A stretch of 64,000 nucleotides of DNA from Marinimicrobium locisalis (lineage in GTDB: Bacteria; Pseudomonadota; Gammaproteobacteria; Pseudomonadales; Cellvibrionaceae), in contig NZ_JBDLLG010000015.1 in assembly GCF_039822625.1 (NCBI RefSeq), positions 1 to 64,000 of the forward strand, read 5' to 3'. Below the pieces are notes generated by a model, which ran no database searches, had not been told where the DNA came from, and was given only the letters and a program-made list of their open reading frames with translations. Shown one piece after another: positions 53,366 to 61,904 of the stretch. Each line of letters begins with the position of its first letter. Position 1 is the first letter of the stretch. Position numbers and translations under genes: made by a program.

Positions 53366-54520
53366 TTATTGTTCGGTCTGGAAAGCGGAATGAACTACCT
53401 GGCCGTCGCGCGTAAGTACCGAGGCGGCGACAATTTCGTCCTCCCAGTCGACCTTGAGCGCTTTGCTCTCGGCATCGACCAACGGAGTCAGGTAATTGAG
53501 CAGGTTCTTGGCGAACAACGCACTGGCATCGGCGGACAACCGGCTGGGGATGTTGTAGTGGCCAATAATGGACACTCCGTTTACATCCACCACTTCGCCG
53601 GGCCGGGACAGGGTGCAGTTGCCCCCCTGCTCCGCCGCCAGGTCCACGATCACCGAACCCTGGCGCATGCTGTGCACCATCTCATCGTTGATCAGGGTGG
53701 GGGCTTTGCGGCCTGGAATCAGGGCGGTACAGATGACGATGTCCTGCTTCTTCACGGTTTCCGCCACTAGCTCGGCCTGTTTGCGCTTGTAGTCTTCGCT
53801 CATTTCCTTGGCGTAGCCACCGGCGGTTTCGGCCTCTTTGGTCTCTTCGCTTTCGACCATTACGAACTTGCCGCCCAGGCTCTCCACCTGCTCTTTGGCG
53901 GCGGGGCGAACGTCCGTGGCCGAGACAATGGCCCCCAGGCGTTTGGCGGTGGCAATGGCTTGCAAGCCGGCCACGCCCGCCCCCAGAACCATCACCCGGG
54001 CGGGGGCAACCGTGCCGGCGGCGGTCATCATCATGGGCATGACCCGATCGTAGATGTAAGCCGCTTCCAACACTGACCGGTAGCCGGCCAAGTTGCTCTG
54101 GGAGCTGAGGATATCCATGCTTTGGGCACGGGTAATGCGGGGTACAAACTCCATGGCCACGGCCGTTACACCGGCTTGGGCATAGCGTTTGATCGCGTCG
54201 GGTTCGGCATAGGGGGAAAGCCCGGCAATCAGAAGCGCGCCCTTCTTCATGGGGGCAAGCTCATCGGGCTGGTTGTCTTCGCCCAACAGCGGGCGCTGGA
54301 CTTTGAGCACCACGTCGGCATCGCCGAGCAAGGCGTTTAAATCATTAACGACAGTGGCACCAGCGACCTCATAGGCCTCATCGGTAATGCGGCTAGACAG
54401 GCCGGCGCCCGCCTCTACCGCCACCTCGGCCCCGAGGGCGATTAGTTTCTTGACCGTCTCGGGCGTTGCGGCCACGCGCCGCTCGTGCTCGCGACGCTCT
54501 TTGGGTATCGCAATTTTCAT
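53366..54520 (-). CDS. pntAA: NAD(P) transhydrogenase subunit alpha part 1 (NAD-binding)
   Basis: 384 residues, related to alanine dehydrogenase. It starts MKIAIPKERREHERRVAATP, has VMVLGAGVAGLQAIATAKRLG for NAD binding and the ALIPGRKAPTLINDEMV stretch. Soluble peripheral domain of the proton-pumping transhydrogenase. First gene of pntAA-pntAB-pntB. Confidence 0.97.
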   Translation of the reverse strand: MKIAIPKERREHERRVAATPETVKKLIALGAEVAVEAGAGLSSRITDEAYEVAGATVVNDLNALLGDADVVLKVQRPLLGEDNQPDELAPMKKGALLIAGLSPYAEPDAIKRYAQAGVTAVAMEFVPRITRAQSMDILSSQSNLAGYRSVLEAAYIYDRVMPMMMTAAGTVAPARVMVLGAGVAGLQAIATAKRLGAIVSATDVRPAAKEQVESLGGKFVMVESEETKEAETAGGYAKEMSEDYKRKQAELVAETVKKQDIVICTALIPGRKAPTLINDEMVHSMRQGSVIVDLAAEQGGNCTLSRPGEVVDVNGVSIIGHYNIPSRLSADASALFAKNLLNYLTPLVDAESKALKVDWEDEIVAASVLTRDGQVVHSAFQTEQ

Positions 54521-54911
54521 GAATTGTCTCCCTCAAGTGATGGACACCATTAACCATAGTCGCTATTTCCGACTTTGGCGGAATCAGCGAGGCAGGATGT
54601 CCTAACAGGTGAGGCATCCGGGGTTACCGGCACCTCACTTCTTGTTGTATGGAGTCAATGGGGTGCCGTGATCAGCGTTTTTTTGAACTGATTCACAGCG
54701 GGCGCGTTGCCGGGTCTCTCACCTCCCGGCGCCGTGCCGCCCATTGGTCCACTGATAGGGGCCGTCGCCCCAGCGTGGGGCTCAGCTCCCTTATTACTGC
54801 ATTTTTCGGTTTTGGTTCTTAGCGTTTCATTTCACCGTCGGCTCGTGGGCCGCGAGGATAATGTCGCAACACTCAGCCGCCACACAAGCGCTCCAGGCAA
54901 GGCGCGCGAGA
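54521..54911. other. Gap between pntAA and altronate dehydratase genes
   Basis: It must hold the pnt promoter (minus strand). Apart from a weak inverted pair (CACCTCAC and AGGTGAGG, about 54607-54639) I see no gene, terminator with a T-tract, or repeat of the families found elsewhere. Confidence 0.4.
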
Positions 54912-56444
54912 CTAGACAACCGCTCCGATCTTCCAGGGGTTGAACTCATTATCTCCGTAGCCGAGCTGTTCGCTCTTGGTCGGCTCTCCGGAGGCGGTAG
55001 CCAGTATTTGCTCAAAAATGGCTTGGGCGGATTCCTGCTGAGTCATCTCCCCATCCAGAATACCGCCACAGTTTATATCAATATCTTCTTCCATACGGCT
55101 GAAGAGATCGGAACTGCTTGCCAGCTTCAGGCTGGGGGCTGGTTTGAACCCGAAGGCCGAGCCGCGCCCGGTGGTAAAACATACCACATTCGCGCCGGAA
55201 GCCACCTGGCCGGTCACCGACACCGGATCGAACCCGGGACTGTCCATAAACACCAACCCTTTCTCTTTCACCTCTTCACCATAGAGATAAACTCCCACCA
55301 TTTCGGTGGAGCCGCTTTTCGCTTGCGCCCCGAGGGACTTCTCCATAATAGTGGTCAAGCCGCCGGCTTTGTTACCCGGAGAGGGATTGTTGTCCAGCTC
55401 AAAATCGTTGCGCGCGGTGTAATCCTGCCACCATTCGATCCGATCGAGCAACTTCCGAGCAATTTCAGGAGTTTTTGAGCGCTGGGTCAACAGGTGCTCA
55501 GCACCAAAAATTTCGGGAGTTTCCGAATAGATCACGGTGCCGCCATGGCGAATCAGGATATCGCCCGCCGCGCCCAGTGCCGGATTGGCGGTAATCCCCG
55601 AAAAGGCATCGGAGCCGCCGCACTGAACCGCCAGGGTCAGCTCGCTGGCCGGAACGGTTTCCCGGGTATGCCGATTTACCCCGGTTAGCATACCGCGCAG
55701 CACTTCTATGCCTCGCTCAATGGCTTTACGGGTACCGCCCACCTCCTGAATGGTGTAGGCCTGAAAGGTGTCGGTGTCCCCCAAACCGCTCTCCGCCATC
55801 ACCCGGCGAACCTGCATGGTTTCACAACCCAGGCCAACCATGAGTACGCCCCCGAAGTTGGGGTGGCGGGCGTAACCGTCGAAGGTTCGGCGCAAGGTGT
55901 CATAGCCCTCGCCATCGGCGCGCATACCGCAACCGGTCTCGTGGGTAAATGCCACCACGCCGTCAATATGGGGGTAGTCGTCCAGTTCGCCGGAGAACGT
56001 AAAGTGCTGAGCAATGGCTTTCGCCACCGTGGCCGAACAGTTCACCGTGGTCAAAATACCAATATAATTGCGGGTGCCCACTTTGCCGTTGGCCCGCCGA
56101 TACCCCTGAAAGGTAGCGCGTTCGCCTTCGGGCACATAGTCGGTAGGGCGAGCGTTTCGGCAAAACCCGTAGTCTTTCTCCGCCGCGCCCATTTTACAGT
56201 TGTGGCTGTGCACATGTTCGCCGGGGCGAATCGCCCGAGAGGCGAAGCCGATGATCTGGCCATATTTGAGAATGGGCTGCCCTTGCGGTATATCCGTCAA
56301 CGCCACCTTGTGCATGGCGGGAATATCGTCAATCAGAGTCAGCTCTGGCTGAAGCAACGCGGTATTCGCGGGCAGAGCGGCCTTACAAACGCCGACGTTG
56401 TCACGTGCGTGAAGATGAATGATGGTTGCCACAATAATAATCAC
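54912..56444 (-). CDS. uxaA: Altronate dehydratase
   Basis: 510 residues. An N-terminal SAF domain (about 1-90, IIHLHARDNVGVCKAALP, ending HSHNCKMG) and a large C-terminal dehydratase domain with FTHETGCGMRADGEGYD, VGLGCETMQVRRVM and AVQCGGSDAFSGITANPALG, whose conserved cysteines and histidines bind Fe/Mn. Converts D-altronate to 2-keto-3-deoxygluconate, feeding KdgK. GTG codons at 56444 and 56432 both fit as start, and neither has a clear ribosome-binding site. No tagaturonate reductase gene is obvious in the window unless the mannitol-dehydrogenase-family gene serves. Confidence 0.88.
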   Translation of the reverse strand: MIIIVATIIHLHARDNVGVCKAALPANTALLQPELTLIDDIPAMHKVALTDIPQGQPILKYGQIIGFASRAIRPGEHVHSHNCKMGAAEKDYGFCRNARPTDYVPEGERATFQGYRRANGKVGTRNYIGILTTVNCSATVAKAIAQHFTFSGELDDYPHIDGVVAFTHETGCGMRADGEGYDTLRRTFDGYARHPNFGGVLMVGLGCETMQVRRVMAESGLGDTDTFQAYTIQEVGGTRKAIERGIEVLRGMLTGVNRHTRETVPASELTLAVQCGGSDAFSGITANPALGAAGDILIRHGGTVIYSETPEIFGAEHLLTQRSKTPEIARKLLDRIEWWQDYTARNDFELDNNPSPGNKAGGLTTIMEKSLGAQAKSGSTEMVGVYLYGEEVKEKGLVFMDSPGFDPVSVTGQVASGANVVCFTTGRGSAFGFKPAPSLKLASSSDLFSRMEEDIDINCGGILDGEMTQQESAQAIFEQILATASGEPTKSEQLGYGDNEFNPWKIGAVV

Positions 56445-56644
56445 CCAAGATTGGAGCTTTCCAAGTTACTCTCGCCTGAGCCAGGCACACCTGAACCGGG
56501 GCACTTGCCCCACGAGCACCCGACCCGTAGACACCTAACCACTGGAAAATTGTTTCGGAGGAAAAACCGTCAGCCTCGTCTGCTTGCCGGCTCGCCGAAG
56601 TCCCCTGGCCGTCGTTTTTATCAGGGCCACTTTTTCTGGGGTAG

Positions 56645-56672
56645 AAAAAAAACAGGCGCCTTGCGGCGCCTG
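56645..56672 (-). terminator. Minus-strand intrinsic terminator with no gene ahead of it
   Basis: CAGGCGCC, a four-base loop and GGCGCCTG (56653-56672), with a run of T on the minus strand (complement of the A-run at 56645-56652). It faces leftward, 200 bases upstream of uxaA. No protein gene precedes it on that strand except a possible tiny one, so it may end an sRNA or act as an attenuator in the uxaA leader. Confidence 0.75.
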
Positions 56673-56793
56673 AAAAATCGGCAATGGTATTCGGTCAATA
56701 CCGGGATCAAATTTAGCACCGTCACCGCCCCTGCCGCAACCATTTAAATGCGCCAATTTCAAAGCAAACTCCAGCGACTTTGCTCAAGTTTGC

Positions 56794-56811
56794 AATGACA
56801 GCGGTGTCATT
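56794..56811. promoter_or_regulatory. Operator 1, 18-base near-palindrome
   Basis: AATGACAGCGGTGTCATT is the exact reverse complement of the second site at 56836-56853. The TGACA-N4-TGTCA shape with a CG-rich centre is typical of LacI-family repressors of sugar catabolism. Confidence 0.72.
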
Positions 56812-56835
56812 TCAAACAAACTCCCCTGCGCCGCA

Positions 56836-56853
56836 AATGACACCGCTGTCATT
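56836..56853. promoter_or_regulatory. Operator 2, inverted twin of operator 1
   Basis: AATGACACCGCTGTCATT. Centre-to-centre distance from operator 1 is 42 bases, four helical turns, so the same face of DNA is presented to a dimer of dimers. Confidence 0.72.
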
Positions 56854-56980
56854 CCCGGTACGGTAGGAGAAAGGTCATCTTGTAAAAAAATGCAGTTTTT
56901 TCCGTGTTTTTACTCCCGTACCGAAACAAAAACGAAATTTGCGCAAAATGTAATGGATTACTCAAAGAAACAAAATTATA

Positions 56981-56994
56981 TGAAACCGGTTACA
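56981..56994. promoter_or_regulatory. Third operator-like palindrome
   Basis: TGAAACCGGTTACA is one mismatch from the palindrome TGAAACCGGTTTCA, a LacI-family type of site with a different core from operators 1 and 2. Probably a second regulator of the uxaA or GH105 side. Confidence 0.55.
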
Positions 56995-57352
56995 CACACA
57001 AAACCGAAACCCCTGAACTAATATAGGCTCGATTACAGGAAAAAAATTGTTCTTCACGCTTGATTTTCCCATCGAGGCATACCAGAATGAAACCACTGCA
57101 TCGGCACAGGCTTTCCGAGGCACTGAGCCAGCGGTATCGAGCAACCCGACAATGACATTTAAGGGCGCTCGAGCCTCTTACAAAAAGACGCTAAAGAGGC
57201 AAGAGGGAGACAAGTGGAGAAAGCAAGAGAGGAGTGATTAAAGGAGTAAACAAAGTAATAAGTAATGAAGCCATTACGTTTAGAAGCAACGCAAAGGATT
57301 AAAACAGAATAGGTGTGAGAGCCTAAACTCCTCTGGTTCGGGGCCCCGAGCA

Positions 57353-57511
57353 CTATCGGTCAAGCTCAGAACCACCTCGGTTATCAAGGCACAGGCTGGT
57401 ACTCCCGCCCAATAAAGCCAAGAGACCGAGCAACAAAATCAACCCGGCCAAAGCCCACCAGTGGTTACGCCACTGGTGGGTTAGGTCGTCCCCCCTAGGC
57501 GGCCCCTCCAC
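57353..57511 (-). CDS. Possible 52-residue single-pass membrane peptide
   Basis: A minus-strand frame from GTG 57511 to TAG 57353 encodes a short charged start, the segment HQWRNHWWALAGLILLLGLL continuing for a few hydrophobic residues, and a polar tail ending GGSELDR. One clear transmembrane helix with basic and aromatic residues before it looks protein-like. The start has only a weak GGGGCGAG ahead of it, and an 11-base perfect hairpin (57454-57480) lies within the frame. It may be a real small membrane protein or a chance frame. Confidence 0.35.
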   Translation of the reverse strand: MEGPPRGDDLTHQWRNHWWALAGLILLLGLLALLGGSTSLCLDNRGGSELDR

Positions 57512-57619
57512 AATGCTCGCCCCAATCGCCCGACATCGCTGAACGTCGACGATCTGTCATCTTTTAGAACAACAGGGCCAACCGGCTCCCAATAAGAGAG
57601 ACCCAGAAAGGTGAAGACT

Positions 57620-60148
57620 ATGCTCAAATTCCAACGGCTCCCCGGCACCGTGCTGATTGCGACGGTCGCGCTGGTGGGCTGCAGTGATACGCCCACTCCA
57701 CCCGAGCTCCAAGAAAGCGCGGCCCCTGGCGCCCACTCAAAAGCTGACGCCCTGCCTCTGGCTCGTATTGAATTGTCCAACGCTCTCAGCCGCCCATTAA
57801 AAGACGAACCGGTTTACGTGAGCTTCTACGATCTAGGGCTGGAGCGGCCGGCGGCGTTGAATGCACAACTGGGCGTTACGCTAGACGGCTTGCCCCTTGC
57901 GGTCCAGCTAGTCGACCGCAATGGGGATGGCGAGAAGGACGGCGTGCTCACCTTGGTGAACCTTGGCTCGGAAAGCCAAGCCGAACTCGTTATCGACAAC
58001 GAGCTGGCGGGCCAGGCGCCCGAGGCCGAAAAGCGCACTCAAGCCGAACTTTCCCGCAAGGCCGGCGGCGAATGGCAGCCTCATTCCGACGACAGTCGCG
58101 AGGGGCAATACGAGTATGTCGGTGGAGAATTTGAGAACGTCCAACAGCTGACAGCACCTGAAGAGCATTCCGATCACTCATACTTCATTCGCTATGAGGG
58201 GCCCGGCATTGAGTCCGACTTGGTGGGTTACCGTGTGTACCTGGACTGGCGCAACGGCTTCGACATTTTTGGAAAGAAGACGAGTGACATGGTGTTACAG
58301 AATGTTGGACAGGATGGCTTTGACTCCTACCACGAAATGGCGGACTGGGGCATGGACGTTCTGAAGGTGGGCAGCTCGCTCGGCGCCGGCGGATACGGCT
58401 ACTGGGATGGGGAAAAAGTGGTTCGAGTCTCCGAGGTGGAGGGCTGGGATGCCCGTATTCTTGACGACGGTAACCTATACTCTTCCTTTAGCATTCAATA
58501 CAACGACTGGCAGGTGGCCGACAAAACCCTGGACGTCACCGCGCAACTGTCAATGACCGCCGGCAGCCGCCTGGTTCACGTGGACCTGGAGCTGAGCGAC
58601 TCACTGGACAACATCGCCGCCGGCCTGGTCAAGCATCCGGGGACCGAACTGATCAAGGGCGATGTCAACATTACAGGCAAAGCCTATACCTACGTCGCCA
58701 GTTGGGGCCAGCAAAGCCTGAATGATGACCACCTTGGTATGGCGCTGCTGTTCCGCCGCTCCGATCTGAAAGCGCAAACCGAAGATGAGCACAACTATGT
58801 TTCCGTACTCGATGCGGCCGGCGAAGATGTGGACTACTACTTCCTGGCCGCCTGGGAAGGGGAAACCAACGGCATCAAAACCCGAGACGACTTTGTTGCC
58901 TACCTTGAGAAGCAAGCCGACCGCCTGACCATGCCGCCGCGCGAGCGTACCTTCTTCGCCCACAGTCAGGCCCAGAAACACCCACCGGCCGACGCGCAAG
59001 CCGCGCTGGAGTGGAGTCGGCGACTGGCCGAGGCGGAGCTGGAGCGCAAAACCCTTCGCTATCACGCAGACGGGTGGGACACTAACCGCGAACGCCCACC
59101 CAAGTTCGAGTACGACATTATCGGCTTGCTACCGCTCGCCTATGATGAGCTCGGCAAAGTCACCGGGGAGCCGCGCTACGCTGAGGTGAAAGCCAAGACT
59201 ACGGGCACTTTCATCGCAGAGGACGGCGACATCACCCGCTACAAGACCCGCAACTACAACATCGACAACATCAAGCCCGGGGACGTGGTTCTACGCCTTT
59301 GGAAAGAAACCGGTGAGCAGCGGTACAAACTCGCCGCACAAACGCTGCGCCAACACCTGAAGGACCACCCGCGAACCAGTGAGGGCGCCTTCTGGCATAA
59401 AGAGCGCTACCCCTGGCAGCTATGGCTCGATGGTGTCTATATGGGCATGCCATTCCTGGCCCAATACGCCCTGCTGTTTGAAGAAGGCGAACAGCAACGC
59501 CATAGCTGGGAGGAGGTGGTTAAAGAGTTTCAAATTTCCCGGGAGCAACTGCGCGACCCGCAGACCGGACTTTACTACCACGCCTGGGATGAAAAAAAAC
59601 AGCAGGACTGGGCCGACCCCGAAACCGGACTTTCAAAGCACTTTTGGGGCCGCGGTTTCGGTTGGCTGACCATGGCCATCGTCGATGTGCTCGACTATAT
59701 CCCGGAGGAAGAAACCGAACTGCGCCGGCCACTGATCGAGATGATTAACGAGATTGCCGCCGACCTAAAGGACTACCAGGACCCGGCCTCCGGCACTTGG
59801 TGGCAAATTATGGATCAACCGAATGCGCCGGGGAATTACCGCGAGTCCAGCGCATCGTCCATGTTTACTTACTTTTATGCCAAGGCTCTGAACAACGGCT
59901 ACCTGGATGAAAGCTACCGTTCGGTGGCGCAAAAAGCCTACGACGGCCTGGTGCAGGAGTTCATGCTCGTGCACACTGACAACAAGGTCAGCCTGACCAA
60001 TATCTGCCTGGTCGCCGGCTTGGGCTTCGGGCGCGACGGCAGCTATGAGTACTATATGAGCGAGCCGGTCTATCGCAATGATCCTAAGGGCACAGGGCCG
60101 TTTATCCTGGCCGGTATCGAAATGCACAAACTGCTCAAGGGCAAATGA
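57620..60148 (+). CDS. DUF4861-GH105 lipoprotein, unsaturated (rhamno)galacturonyl hydrolase
   Basis: 842 residues. The signal ends in a lipobox, VALVGCSD, so it is probably lipid-anchored. The N-terminal half (about 40-420) is DUF4861-like with VGYRVYLDWRNGFDIFGKKT and SSLGAGGYGYWDGEKVVRV. The C-terminal half (about 450-840) is a GH88/GH105 (alpha/alpha)6 barrel with WQLWLDGVYMGMPFLAQYA, whose Asp is the usual catalytic acid, plus KHFWGRGFGWLTMAIVDVLD and YRESSASSMFTYFYAKAL. It should remove 4-deoxy-unsaturated uronate from pectin or rhamnogalacturonan fragments. ATG 57620 is favoured by AAAGGTGA ahead of it; GTG 57611 is also in frame. kduI follows after seven bases. Confidence 0.86.
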   Translation: MLKFQRLPGTVLIATVALVGCSDTPTPPELQESAAPGAHSKADALPLARIELSNALSRPLKDEPVYVSFYDLGLERPAALNAQLGVTLDGLPLAVQLVDRNGDGEKDGVLTLVNLGSESQAELVIDNELAGQAPEAEKRTQAELSRKAGGEWQPHSDDSREGQYEYVGGEFENVQQLTAPEEHSDHSYFIRYEGPGIESDLVGYRVYLDWRNGFDIFGKKTSDMVLQNVGQDGFDSYHEMADWGMDVLKVGSSLGAGGYGYWDGEKVVRVSEVEGWDARILDDGNLYSSFSIQYNDWQVADKTLDVTAQLSMTAGSRLVHVDLELSDSLDNIAAGLVKHPGTELIKGDVNITGKAYTYVASWGQQSLNDDHLGMALLFRRSDLKAQTEDEHNYVSVLDAAGEDVDYYFLAAWEGETNGIKTRDDFVAYLEKQADRLTMPPRERTFFAHSQAQKHPPADAQAALEWSRRLAEAELERKTLRYHADGWDTNRERPPKFEYDIIGLLPLAYDELGKVTGEPRYAEVKAKTTGTFIAEDGDITRYKTRNYNIDNIKPGDVVLRLWKETGEQRYKLAAQTLRQHLKDHPRTSEGAFWHKERYPWQLWLDGVYMGMPFLAQYALLFEEGEQQRHSWEEVVKEFQISREQLRDPQTGLYYHAWDEKKQQDWADPETGLSKHFWGRGFGWLTMAIVDVLDYIPEEETELRRPLIEMINEIAADLKDYQDPASGTWWQIMDQPNAPGNYRESSASSMFTYFYAKALNNGYLDESYRSVAQKAYDGLVQEFMLVHTDNKVSLTNICLVAGLGFGRDGSYEYYMSEPVYRNDPKGTGPFILAGIEMHKLLKGK

Positions 60149-60155
60149 GGTCACT

Positions 60156-60995
60156 ATGAAATCCATCGAAGAACGCTTTGCCGTCCATATCGACGATTAT
60201 AAGCACTACGATACTGACAAGTTACGTAAGCACTTTCTGATCGAAAAGATCTTTGAAGACGACCAACTTAACTTTGTCTATACCCATTACGACCGGATGA
60301 TGGTCGGCGGCGCCAAGCCGATCAAAAACGCCGTGCCCCTCGAGCCGGTAGACCAGCAAAAGGCCGAGCACTTTCTCGACCGGCGCGAACTGGGCGCGAT
60401 CAATATCGGTGGCGATGGTGTCATTACCGTCGACGGGACCGACTACGAACTGGAAACCAAGAGTGCGCTATACATCGGTCGCGGCGCCAAAGAGGTTAGC
60501 TTCCGCAGCCGTGAGGCCGGCAACCCGGCCAAGTTCTACCTCAACTCCGCCCCCGCCCACCATGCCTACCCCACCAAGAAGGTCGGCATGGGGGATGCCA
60601 ACGTATTGGAGCTGGGCTCTTCGGAAACCTGCAACGAACGCCGGGTCAACCAGCTTCTAATCAACGGCATTATTGAAACCTGCCAGTTGCAGATGGGTAT
60701 GACCGAACTGCAGCCGGGTAGCATCTGGAACACCATGCCCGTGCATACCCACACTCGAAGGATGGAAGCCTACTTTTACTTCAACGTGCCGGAAGACCAA
60801 GCCGTCTGTCATTTTATGGGCCCTAAGGAAGACACCCGCCACCTGTGGATTCACAATGAGCAGGCGGTACTGTCTCCACCCTGGTCCATGCACTCCGGCG
60901 TGGGTACTGCAAACTATACGTTCATCTGGGGCATGGCCGGTGAAAACCTAGACTACACCGATATGGACTTCCACCAGCCACACGAATTGAAGTAA
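60156..60995 (+). CDS. kduI: 5-keto-4-deoxyuronate isomerase
   Basis: 279 residues, cupin enzyme converting 5-keto-4-deoxyuronate (DKI) to 2,5-diketo-3-deoxygluconate (DKII). It has THYDRMMVGGAKP near the start, the metal site in WNTMPVHTHTRRMEAYFYF and the final histidine in SPPWSMHSGVGTANYTFIWG. ATG 60156; length equal to the E. coli enzyme (278). Middle gene of GH105-kduI-kduD. Confidence 0.97.
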   Translation: MKSIEERFAVHIDDYKHYDTDKLRKHFLIEKIFEDDQLNFVYTHYDRMMVGGAKPIKNAVPLEPVDQQKAEHFLDRRELGAINIGGDGVITVDGTDYELETKSALYIGRGAKEVSFRSREAGNPAKFYLNSAPAHHAYPTKKVGMGDANVLELGSSETCNERRVNQLLINGIIETCQLQMGMTELQPGSIWNTMPVHTHTRRMEAYFYFNVPEDQAVCHFMGPKEDTRHLWIHNEQAVLSPPWSMHSGVGTANYTFIWGMAGENLDYTDMDFHQPHELK

Positions 60996-61007
60996 GGAGC
61001 GAGCACA

Positions 61008-61799
61008 ATGACACATCCGTTATTTGACCTGACCGGCAAGGTTGCCCTCGTCACCGGCGCCACACACGGTATCGGCATGGCCATGGCCAAGGGCCTGGGC
61101 AGCGCCGGCGCCACTATCGTGATCAACGGCCACTCATCCCAGGAGAAAATCGACAAAGCCGTGGCCGAGTACGAAGCGGAGGGCTACAAGGCGTTTGGTT
61201 ACAAATTCGACGTCACAAAAGAAGATCAGGTGATCGATGCGGTCGACAAAATCGAGAAAGACGTGGGGCCAATTGACATTCTGGTTAACAACGCCGGCAT
61301 CATCAAGCGTGTGCCCATGCTGGAGATGGCCGTTGAGGAGTTCCAGCAAGTGATCGATACCGACTTGGTGGGCGTGTTTACCATGACCCGCCCGGTCGCA
61401 AAGAAAATGGTCGAGCGCAAACAGGGCAAAATCATCAACATCTGTTCGATGATGAGCGAGCTCGGACGCGACTCCGTCGGCGCTTACGCCGCGGCCAAGG
61501 GCGGGTTAAAAATGCTGACCCAAAACATGGCCACCGAGTGGGCCCGCCACAACGTGCAGGTCAACGGAATCGGCCCGGGCTACTTTGCCACCAGCCAGAC
61601 CGCGCCCATCCGAGTGGAAGGCAACCCGTTGAACGAGTTCATCATCAGCCGGACGCCCGCCGGCAAGTGGGGCGACCCGGATGACCTGCAAGGGGCGGCT
61701 ATTTTTCTGTCCTCCAACGCCAGCAATTTCGTCACCGGCCAAGTGGTGTATGTGGACGGCGGCATTCTCGCGACCATCGGCAAACCGGCGAATGAGTAG
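61008..61799 (+). CDS. kduD: 2-deoxy-D-gluconate 3-dehydrogenase (DKII reductase)
   Basis: 263 residues, classical short-chain dehydrogenase. It has TGATHGIGMAMAKGLG for NAD(H), NNAGIIKR, the catalytic tyrosine and lysine in GAYAAAKGGLKML, and the SDR C-terminus FVTGQVVYVDGG. Reduces DKII to KDG, the substrate of KdgK upstream. AAGGAG precedes ATG 61008. Last gene of the operon, followed by a terminator. Confidence 0.95.
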   Translation: MTHPLFDLTGKVALVTGATHGIGMAMAKGLGSAGATIVINGHSSQEKIDKAVAEYEAEGYKAFGYKFDVTKEDQVIDAVDKIEKDVGPIDILVNNAGIIKRVPMLEMAVEEFQQVIDTDLVGVFTMTRPVAKKMVERKQGKIINICSMMSELGRDSVGAYAAAKGGLKMLTQNMATEWARHNVQVNGIGPGYFATSQTAPIRVEGNPLNEFIISRTPAGKWGDPDDLQGAAIFLSSNASNFVTGQVVYVDGGILATIGKPANE

Positions 61800-61849
61800 C
61801 GTTTAAACCACTAGAATCTACCGCTCTCTTTCCTTATGGACCCTTCGTT

Positions 61850-61877
61850 GGCGACGCTTAGGCGTCGCCTTTTTTTA
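61850..61877 (+). terminator. Intrinsic terminator after kduD
   Basis: GGCGACGC, TTAG loop, GCGTCGCC, then eight T residues. It ends the GH105-kduI-kduD transcript. Confidence 0.92.
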
Positions 61878-61904
61878 TTCCGGTCAGCGGCTATTAACGC
61901 ACCA

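Noticed and set aside
56962..57353. Several 60-65 codon frames in the uxaA-GH105 gap
   Set aside because: No ribosome-binding sites, no conserved features, and composition like non-coding DNA; only the 57511-57353 frame had a protein-like hydrophobic pattern.
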